Source: CAZHFA01 sp964534945
Lineage (GTDB): Bacteria > Bdellovibrionota_C > UBA2361 > CAKMMH01
Direction of reading: 5' to 3'
DNA length: 13,738 nucleotides
Assembly: GCA_964534945.1 (NCBI GenBank)
Contig: CAZHSB010000045.1
Location: forward strand, 1 to 13,738
A program made the translations under genes and the position numbers. This document shows positions 7,274 through 12,326 of this stretch, piece by piece (positions within the stretch are counted from its first letter, which is position 1; each line of letters starts with the position of its first letter). The notes under the pieces are model-generated. The model saw only the letters and a program-made list of their open reading frames with translations, was not told where the DNA came from and searched no databases.

Positions 7274-7301
7274 TTGATTTTTATTTTTAATGAGTTATCA
7301 T
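7274..7301 (+). promoter_or_regulatory. Candidate parA promoter
   Basis: TTGATT (7274-7279) and TATCAT (7296-7301) are separated by 16 bp and match the sigma-70 -35 and -10 consensus at 4/6 and 5/6 positions. Transcription would start near 7308, upstream of parS site 8. In A/T-rich DNA such matches are common, so support is moderate. Confidence 0.4.
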
Positions 7302-7318
7302 CTTTAAGTTTCTTAAAG
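7302..7318. promoter_or_regulatory. Inverted repeat at the predicted parA transcription start
   Basis: CTTTAAG (7302-7308), a 3-base loop and CTTAAAG (7312-7318) form a perfect 7-bp inverted repeat. It sits immediately after the candidate -10 box and 23 bp before parS site 8. It could be an operator or a 5' RNA hairpin. Confidence 0.35.
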
Positions 7319-7341
7319 TAATTCACGTTTCTATTTTAAAA

Positions 7342-7357
7342 TGTTCCACGTGGAACA
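7342..7357. promoter_or_regulatory. parS: parS site 8, next to parA
   Basis: Perfect 16-bp parS, palindromic over 22 bp (7339-7360). It ends 29 bp before the preferred parA ATG and lies downstream of the candidate parA promoter. ParB loaded here could repress the operon; that is inference from position. Confidence 0.93.
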
Positions 7358-7386
7358 TTTGCAACACATTGAAAGTATTAAATAAA

Positions 7387-8214
7387 ATGAAAAATATCAT
7401 CTCAATATCAAATCAAAAAGGCGGCGTTGGAAAAACAACGAGTGCGGTTAGTTTATCTTCTGAAATGGCGATAATGGGAAGATCTGTTTTACTTATAGAT
7501 CTTGACCCTCAAGCAAGTGCATCTAGCGGTTTAGGTGTTGAGCTATTAAGTGAGGGGGAGGATTTGTATGATGTATTTTTTGGAAAACTTCCCATCGAGA
7601 AAATTATTCAACCAACAAATATTAAAGGCTTGGAGGTCGTTCCAGCATCAAAAGATTTAGTAAGCTTAGAACTTGAGATGGGGAAAACTCAAGGACGTGA
7701 ATTAATTTTACAAACAGAACTTTCATTGCTTAGAAAACATTATGACTATATTTTTATTGATTGTCCTCCATCTTCTGGACTTTTAACATTAAATGCGTTA
7801 GGTGCGTCAAATTATATATTGATTCCATTGCAAGCTGAGTATTATGCATTAGAGGGGATTTCTGCATTAATAAATACTGTCGATTTTGTCAAACAAACAA
7901 TAAACCCAAAACTTGAATTGTTAGGTGTTTTTCTAACAATGTATGATTCAAGAACGAGACTTTCCCCGATGGTGGAAGAAGAAGCTAGAAACTTTTTTAA
8001 AGAATTAGTTTTTGAAACAATTATTCCAAGAAACATTAGGCTTTCGGAGTGCCCAAGCTACGCGCAACCGATTTCTATTTATGATCCTAAATCATTAGGC
8101 GCTAAAACATATCATGACCTAGCTGTAGAAATAGATTTTAGGGCAATCAGAAAACTAAAAGAATATAAAGAATCTTTGGAAAAAAGTGAAATAGAAAAAG
8201 TTTCAAACGATTAG
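7387..8214 (+). CDS. parA: Chromosome-partitioning ATPase ParA (Soj family)
   Basis: The 275-aa product is a deviant-Walker ATPase of the MinD/ParA superfamily. The P-loop KGGVGKTT is at 11-18 with the signature lysine at its first position. Walker A' is LLIDLDPQAS (35-44) and Walker B is YIFIDCPPS (121-129). The C-terminal block around IIPRNIRLSECPS and YDPKSLGAK (212-240) is typical of chromosomal Soj/ParA. There is no N-terminal DNA-binding HTH domain, unlike type Ia plasmid ParA. ATP-bound dimers bind DNA non-specifically, and ParB-parS complexes follow the resulting gradient. I prefer ATG 7387, which puts the P-loop at the usual distance from the N-terminus. The in-frame TTG at 7369 would add six residues, and neither has a good Shine-Dalgarno. 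parB follows after 39 bp, and parS site 8 lies just upstream. Confidence 0.96.
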   Translation: MKNIISISNQKGGVGKTTSAVSLSSEMAIMGRSVLLIDLDPQASASSGLGVELLSEGEDLYDVFFGKLPIEKIIQPTNIKGLEVVPASKDLVSLELEMGKTQGRELILQTELSLLRKHYDYIFIDCPPSSGLLTLNALGASNYILIPLQAEYYALEGISALINTVDFVKQTINPKLELLGVFLTMYDSRTRLSPMVEEEARNFFKELVFETIIPRNIRLSECPSYAQPISIYDPKSLGAKTYHDLAVEIDFRAIRKLKEYKESLEKSEIEKVSND

Positions 8215-8253
8215 ATTTTATAACCATGTTTTAAAATAAAAGTAGGAGATAAA

Positions 8254-9252
8254 ATGAACACTGGAAAGAAAGAAAAAAAAGTATTGGGGCGGGGGCTAAG
8301 TGCATTAATTTCTACTCCATTACGTGAAAGCAATACAGCTATGAATTTAAGTGATACATTTTCTAAAAATTTTGAGAAAGAAAAAAATAATATTGTGAAC
8401 ATAAATAATGCAGAGAGGGTTTCTCCACAAAAAATCAATCTAAGTAATGAGAAAAAAATAAACATATCTGACATTCTTGTTAATGAATCACAACCTCGAG
8501 AAGATTTTGAAGAAAAAAATTTAGAAGAGTTGTCTGTTTCTATAAAAAAGCATGGAGTTTTACAGCCAATATTAGTAAGAGAAAAAGGCGATAAGTATGA
8601 AATTATCGCAGGGGAACGTCGATTTCGTGCTGCAAAAAAGGCAGGATTAAAAGAAGTTCCTGTTATTTTAAAAGAATTGAATGATACAGACGCTTACGAA
8701 ATTGCTGTGATAGAAAATATTCAAAGAGAAAATTTAAATCCGATAGAACAGGCTAAGGCGTATCAAAAAATTATTTTGGAACAGAAGATTAGCCAAGCAG
8801 AGCTTGCAGAAAAATTAGGGAAAGAAAGATCAACGATTACTAATTTTTTAAGAGTTTTAGAACTTTCACAAGAAATTCAAGAAATGATTAAAGATAAAAT
8901 TTTAACACTTGGTCATGCAAAAGTTTTACTTTCATTAAAAGAAAAATCTGCACAAAAATCTTTTGCAAAAAAAATTCAAACTGAAGGGCTTTCTGTAAGA
9001 GAGTTAGAAAAGTTAGTTTCTGACGCTTGGGTTCTTGATGCGGGGAGAGTACATAAATCATCACAAAATAGCGAAAAGCAAAAAAGATTAGAAATTACAT
9101 CAAAATTTCCTGAAATTGTTGATGTTTTAAGGCAAAAATTAGGAACGAGAATTAATATTAAGCATCAAAAGAGTGGAAAGGGGAAAATAGAGATAGAATA
9201 TTATTCTGAAGATGAACTAGATAGAGTGGTGCAATTAATTACAAAAGAATAA
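8254..9252 (+). CDS. parB: Chromosome-partitioning protein ParB (parS-binding CTPase)
   Basis: The 332-aa protein has all parts of a chromosomal ParB. The N-terminal LGRGLSALI (11-19) is the usual ParA-stimulating motif. A poorly conserved linker follows to about residue 65. The ParB/Srx CTP-binding domain (about 67-165) contains GERRFRAA (120-127) and ENIQREN (154-160). The helix-turn-helix around ISQAELAEKLGKERSTITNF (179-198) reads parS. A C-terminal dimerisation domain covers the last ~60 residues. ParB loads at parS, binds CTP, closes as a clamp and spreads along DNA. The start is clear: AGGAG at 8244-8248, five bases before ATG. The length is slightly above the common ~290 aa because of the long linker. 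The obvious target is the eight-site array before parA. Confidence 0.96.
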   Translation: MNTGKKEKKVLGRGLSALISTPLRESNTAMNLSDTFSKNFEKEKNNIVNINNAERVSPQKINLSNEKKINISDILVNESQPREDFEEKNLEELSVSIKKHGVLQPILVREKGDKYEIIAGERRFRAAKKAGLKEVPVILKELNDTDAYEIAVIENIQRENLNPIEQAKAYQKIILEQKISQAELAEKLGKERSTITNFLRVLELSQEIQEMIKDKILTLGHAKVLLSLKEKSAQKSFAKKIQTEGLSVRELEKLVSDAWVLDAGRVHKSSQNSEKQKRLEITSKFPEIVDVLRQKLGTRINIKHQKSGKGKIEIEYYSEDELDRVVQLITKE

Positions 9253-9296
9253 TTTCTTGTCAAAAGAAAAATAAATTTTTATTTAAAGGGATTTTT

Positions 9297-9692
9297 ATGG
9301 ACAATAATAAATTAGAGGCAATTTTAGGTGCAGATTCTAAAATATCTGGAAATTTATTTTTTAAGGGCGTGGCTGAAATTAATGCTCAGATTGAGGGTGA
9401 AATCGTTGGCGAGTCTTTAATTACAATTGGGCAAACTGCAAAATTAAAATCAAATATTAAAGCAACTCAAATAGTTGTTTATGGAAATGTTATTGGAGAT
9501 ATTGTTGCAAAAGAAAAAATTTCTTTAAAAAATGGTGCTTTTTTAACTGGAAATATAGAAACTCCATGTGTAGAAATAGAAGATGGTGCTACATTTAATG
9601 GTCAATGTGTTATGAAAAAAGGCACAGAGAATTCTTTTCAAAATCAACATAATCAAACAAATCACGTTGCCCAAAAAGAAAAAGAAATTTAA
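9297..9692 (+). CDS. Bactofilin (polymer-forming cytoskeletal protein)
   Basis: The 131-aa product is almost entirely the bactofilin (DUF583) beta-helix. Short hydrophobic strands alternate with glycine turns from about residue 8 to 110 (ILGADSKISGNLFFKG, IEGEIVGES, VVYGNVIGDIVAKE, LTGNIETPCVEIEDGA). A short polar tail rich in Gln, Asn and Lys follows. Bactofilins assemble without nucleotide into non-polar filaments that scaffold cell-pole or envelope machinery. The start has AAAGGG (9285-9290) six bases before ATG 9297. It lies 44 bp after parB in the same direction, so it is probably the third gene of a parA-parB-bac operon. In Myxococcus xanthus, bactofilins encoded near parAB scaffold the ParABS complexes, and the same role is plausible here. 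Confidence 0.92.
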   Translation: MDNNKLEAILGADSKISGNLFFKGVAEINAQIEGEIVGESLITIGQTAKLKSNIKATQIVVYGNVIGDIVAKEKISLKNGAFLTGNIETPCVEIEDGATFNGQCVMKKGTENSFQNQHNQTNHVAQKEKEI

Positions 9693-9815
9693 GAATTACA
9701 AAAGCAATCACAATTATATTGGCAAAATAAATTGTAGTTTTCTTTAAAGATATCTTCTTGAAAAAATTAAAATGGAAGCAAGATTTATCTAGGATACAGT
9801 GGTATGTGTAACAAA

Positions 9816-9852
9816 TTTAGTTATAATGAAATTTATTTTTATTACAACTAAA
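9816..9852. promoter_or_regulatory. Inverted repeat with TATAAT upstream of queH
   Basis: The arms 9816-9827 (TTTAGTTATAAT) and 9841-9852 (ATTACAACTAAA) are complementary over 12 bp with one mismatch. The left arm contains a perfect -10 hexamer TATAAT (9822-9827), 39 bp before the queH ATG. No good -35 is seen. It could be a promoter with an overlapping operator. No preQ1 riboswitch-like pattern is evident. Confidence 0.35.
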
Positions 9853-9866
9853 ATTTATAAATTATT

Positions 9867-10541
9867 ATGAACACAAATTACGATAAACTGTTTAATGAAT
9901 ATATTGATACAATAAAAAAAGGTAATGAAAAACCTACACTCCTTTTACATGTATGTTGTGCTCCATGTTCTACAACTTGTTTAGAAAGATTAATTGATAT
10001 ATTTAATGTTACAGTATTTTTTTACAATCCAAATATCTATCCGTTTGATGAATATCAAAAAAGACTAGATACGCTAAAAAAATTATTATTAATTTTTGAA
10101 AATAAAAAGATAAGAATACCACTTGTCGAATGTGATTATGATCGAAACGATTTTTTTGATGCAATTCAAATTGATAAAAATCCTGAACTAAAAAATGAAA
10201 AAGAGCGTGGCATAAGATGTAGTTGTTGTTATGCGTTCAGATTAAAAAAAGCTTTTTTTTATGCAATAAAAAACAAATTTGATTTTTTTGCGACGACATT
10301 AACCCTTAGTCCTTACAAAGATGCGGATAAAGTAAATATTATTGGATTATCTCTTGATAAAAATTTTTTACAAACATGCTCTCAAAAAGATTCTGCTGAT
10401 ATATCGGATAAAATTTCAAAATATCTTCCATCAGATTTTAAAAAACACAATGGCTATCTTCGTTCAAAAGAGCTTTCAAGAGAATACAACTTATATATGC
10501 AAAAATATTGTGGCTGTGAATTTAGTTTGAAAGAAAAATAA
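9867..10541 (+). CDS. queH: Epoxyqueuosine reductase QueH
   Basis: The 224-aa protein matches the QueH (DUF208) family, which reduces epoxyqueuosine to queuosine at the wobble base of GUN-anticodon tRNAs. It is the cobalamin-independent alternative to QueG. Family motifs in order: LLLHVCCAPCST (25-36; Cys30, 31, 34), FFYNPNIYPFDEYQKR (51-66), RCSCCYAFRL (117-126; Cys118 and Cys121 as the RCxxCY pair), ATTLTLSPYKD (142-152) and the C-terminal YCGC (214-217). These cysteines would hold the iron-sulfur cluster and adjacent metal site. ATG 9867 lacks a clear Shine-Dalgarno, but the length is normal for the family. The gene stands alone: no other queuosine gene is in the window. It ends at a strong bidirectional terminator, convergent with the beta-helix gene. 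Confidence 0.93.
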   Translation: MNTNYDKLFNEYIDTIKKGNEKPTLLLHVCCAPCSTTCLERLIDIFNVTVFFYNPNIYPFDEYQKRLDTLKKLLLIFENKKIRIPLVECDYDRNDFFDAIQIDKNPELKNEKERGIRCSCCYAFRLKKAFFYAIKNKFDFFATTLTLSPYKDADKVNIIGLSLDKNFLQTCSQKDSADISDKISKYLPSDFKKHNGYLRSKELSREYNLYMQKYCGCEFSLKEK

Positions 10542-10576
10542 AAAGCCTATTGCAAAATTCATTGCAATAGGCTTTT
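10541..10576. terminator. Bidirectional intrinsic terminator between queH and the beta-helix gene
   Basis: The 15-bp arms AAAAGCCTATTGCAA (10541-10555) and TTGCAATAGGCTTTT (10562-10576) pair perfectly around a 6-nt loop. The A/T ends give a U-tract on both strands, so the hairpin can terminate queH on the plus strand and the gene at 10611-12068 on the minus strand. Confidence 0.92.
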
Positions 10577-10610
10577 AGTGTAAAATTAAATTAATATTTT
10601 GTAATACCAA

Positions 10611-12068
10611 TTAAAAACGTACACATTTTTTATTACTTAGATTTCCTGTTGCATCAAGAGATGTAACGCATGCTTTATATTTAACGTCTTTCTTCTTTAC
10701 AACTTTAAAAACGACAAATTTTTTACCTGCAGCGCTATATTCTGTTACTCTATTTTGTTTCTCATAGAAAGTATTTTTTGATTTTAGTTGTCCTTTCTTT
10801 ACCGTATTTAATATAGAAACATATTCACTAGTAGTACTTTCATCTGATACAGTGTATACAACACGATATCTATTTTTCCTAATATTTCTTACTGCAACAG
10901 CTTCAATGACAGGAGCTGTGGTATCTACATTTTGTATAATAGGAGTTTCTACAGGAGCAGGAGTTGGTGTTGGTTTTACAGTTTCATTGTTGGAAACTAC
11001 AACTGCATATTGTGTCTCTATAGGAGTTCCACAATTATATACTTTATTGTCTCTAATAGTTCCGCTATAGCCTACATAAATTCCATTATCAGATTGATTT
11101 TCTACAAGATTTTCTGCGATATTAGCATCTAAAGATTCACACCAAATTCCCCAGTTTCCAATTTCGTTTTTACTAGTAATAGTATTATTTTCAATTGACA
11201 CATCTGTCATCTTTCCATCTGTATGAATACCAGTATTAGCATTAGTAATTAAATTACCACTTATTATCATTTCACAATCTTTATTATCAGAATATGCAAG
11301 AATTCCAGAGGCTGCATTATCCCACTCATTTCGGTAATCATATCCGAACTCAGAAATTGCATTTCCTGTAATATTTGCTTTTACAATTTTATCAGTGGCA
11401 TTCATATCATAAACAACAATTGCATTAGCAGCAATATGTGTACTGTCCCCTGGGCCAGTAATAGTGTTATCTTTAATTGTTACATCCCATGCTCCTCTTA
11501 CATCAATTCCATTTTTTTGAAAATCATAAACATTGCAATTTTTTATAGTTAAATAATTTGGTGTTGAATCGCTAGCCTGTGCATATGCGACAATAGCTCG
11601 TCCTCTTTGCATTCCATACATAGTTTCTGATTCATCTCTAATATTAAATACTGTAAGACTATCGATAGTGACACCTGTTGAATTTTGTACTCCAATTCCT
11701 GAAAGGCCACCTGTGCCCATTACATTAATGGTTCCAGTATTATTTCCATCTACTTTCATATTTTGAATTTGAATTTCTGATGAATTAGTAATTGCGATTA
11801 ATGCCAAATTTGTACCAATTTGGTGATCTGTTGGTAGTGCGGCACTTGGTGCCTTGATAATTGTTTCATCTCCAACACCACTTATCGTTAATCCTGTTTT
11901 CCCATTGATAACGAATCCGCCAACATACTCTCCAGCTTCAAGCTCGATAATGCCATCTGTATTATTGTCAATAGCAGATTGTAAATCGTCTGTTGGTTTA
12001 ACTTGTTCTGCAAATCCATTGATGGCTAACAATCCAATGGACAATAAAAGTAATAAAGATTTCTTCAT
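10611..12068 (-). CDS. Secreted right-handed parallel beta-helix protein with C-terminal Ig-like domain
   Basis: The 485-aa precursor starts with a clear Sec signal peptide (MKK, leucine core, NGFA-EQ; cleavage likely after Ala20). Residues ~22-360 carry regularly spaced right-handed beta-helix repeats with Asn ladders (ITNSSEIQIQNMKVDGNNTG, LTIKNCNVYDFQKNGIDV, VTIKDNTITGPG, IISGNLITNANTGIHTDG, VSIENNTITSK). This resembles pectate-lyase/NosD-like coils. A Pro/Thr linker (KPTPTPAPVETP, ~365-376) leads to a compact basic domain of ~100 residues starting DTTAPVIEAV, probably an Ig-like beta sandwich, ending in KKCVRF. No lyase catalytic set can be identified, so substrate and enzymatic activity are unknown; adhesion or polysaccharide binding is equally possible. 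AGGAG (12076-12080) precedes ATG by seven bases. A strong promoter and a hairpin lie upstream. Confidence 0.88.
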   Translation of the reverse strand: MKKSLLLLLSIGLLAINGFAEQVKPTDDLQSAIDNNTDGIIELEAGEYVGGFVINGKTGLTISGVGDETIIKAPSAALPTDHQIGTNLALIAITNSSEIQIQNMKVDGNNTGTINVMGTGGLSGIGVQNSTGVTIDSLTVFNIRDESETMYGMQRGRAIVAYAQASDSTPNYLTIKNCNVYDFQKNGIDVRGAWDVTIKDNTITGPGDSTHIAANAIVVYDMNATDKIVKANITGNAISEFGYDYRNEWDNAASGILAYSDNKDCEMIISGNLITNANTGIHTDGKMTDVSIENNTITSKNEIGNWGIWCESLDANIAENLVENQSDNGIYVGYSGTIRDNKVYNCGTPIETQYAVVVSNNETVKPTPTPAPVETPIIQNVDTTAPVIEAVAVRNIRKNRYRVVYTVSDESTTSEYVSILNTVKKGQLKSKNTFYEKQNRVTEYSAAGKKFVVFKVVKKKDVKYKACVTSLDATGNLSNKKCVRF

Positions 12069-12120
12069 TCTTGATCTCCTGTTTTATGTTTTTTTATTAA
12101 ACGACTTTTTTATGGAGTAA

Positions 12121-12155
12121 AAAAATAAGGAACTAAGAATTAGTGCCCTATTTTT
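12121..12155 (-). terminator. Terminator-like hairpin (upstream-gene terminator or 5'-UTR attenuator)
   Basis: Read on the minus strand, the 16-nt arms AAAAATAGGGCACTAA and TTAGTTCCTTATTTTT pair around a 3-nt loop, with one G-U pair and one C-U mismatch. A run of seven T follows in that direction. On the plus strand the G-U pair becomes an A-C mismatch, so the structure is optimised for minus-strand RNA. It lies between the promoter at 12182-12209 and the start codon at 12068. Confidence 0.7.
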
Positions 12156-12181
12156 AAAGCATCATTATAAAAAGTGCTCTA

Positions 12182-12209
12182 ATTATAGGAGAATCAAATT
12201 ATAAGTCAA
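12182..12209 (-). promoter_or_regulatory. Near-consensus sigma-70 promoter for the beta-helix gene
   Basis: On the minus strand TTGACT (12204-12209) and TATAAT (12182-12187) are separated by 16 bp, matching 5/6 and 6/6 consensus bases. The predicted start near 12175 gives an untranslated leader of about 105 nt containing the hairpin. This is the best promoter seen in the window. Confidence 0.65.
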
Positions 12210-12326
12210 TTAATTTTTATTCTTTACTTTTTTCCGTGAAACCACTGTTACGATTTAATAAATGCTTACATATTAATTAGTTATAACTATCAAAATCTAA
12301 AAGAAAATAACGCTATGGTAAAAATA

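Larger units (their letters stand above)
5914..7361. repeat. parS: Satellite-like parS array: eight parS sites in ~190-bp repeat units (candidate centromere)
   Basis: From the 3' end of prfB to just before parA, no credible gene is present. Instead there are eight identical TGTTCCACGTGGAACA palindromes, with start-to-start spacings of 183, 188, 198, 198, 200, 189 and 183 bp. The spacers fall into families, all in one orientation. A units are at 6003-6185, 6374-6571, 6572-6769 and 6770-6969, with a partial A at about 5914-6002. B units are at 6186-6373 and 6970-7158. The last spacer (7159-7341) resembles neither and holds the likely parA promoter. The order is therefore (A)-A-B-A-A-A-B-C. The word matches the general bacterial parS consensus TGTTNCACGTGNAACA, and parA and parB follow directly. 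Conserved sites with drifting spacers imply selection for parS number and spacing. ParB loading and centromere function are inferred. Confidence 0.93.
12069..12326 (-). other. 5' leader and control region of the beta-helix gene
   Basis: This 258-bp space separates two minus-strand genes. It contains a near-consensus promoter (12182-12209), a terminator-like hairpin (12121-12155) and the AGGAG ribosome binding site. A 12-bp palindrome TAGTTATAACTA (12278-12289) lies just after the stop of the membrane protein gene. No small gene is seen. Confidence 0.6.

Noticed and set aside
7321..7330. ATTCACGTTT as a ninth, degenerate parS
   Set aside because: Only a central ACGT-like core matches. It lacks both palindromic arms and falls within 20 bp of the perfect site 8, off the ~190-bp spacing.
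5922..7368. Possible replication origin in the parS region
   Set aside because: No DnaA-box-like TTATNCACA words and no dnaA, dnaN or gidA neighbours are seen. A/T-richness alone is not evidence, although ParABS usually lies near oriC.
5922..7368. CRISPR array or integron-like repeat cassette
   Set aside because: The repeated word is a parS palindrome, the units are ~190 bp and related to each other, and no cas or integrase gene is present.
8211..8474. 87-codon minus-strand ORF over the parB start
   Set aside because: It is antisense to parB, whose start and domains are clear; the hydrophobic translation is a by-product of A/T-rich codons.
9693..9866. Terminator after the bactofilin gene
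   Set aside because: Only imperfect CAATT/AATTG pairing and a short AAGATATCTT palindrome are present, with no stable stem followed by a T-tract.
9693..9866. preQ1 riboswitch controlling queH
   Set aside because: The upstream DNA lacks a small C-rich aptamer hairpin followed by an A-rich tail; only an A/T inverted repeat is seen.
10852..11132. Plus-strand ORFs opposite the beta-helix gene
   Set aside because: The minus-strand frame has a signal peptide, beta-helix repeats, ribosome binding site and promoter; the plus-strand frames are shadows.
9817..12289. Shared TTAGTTATAA upstream of queH and after the membrane protein gene
   Set aside because: A ten-base A/T-rich match in a low-GC window is expected by chance, and the two palindromes are otherwise different.
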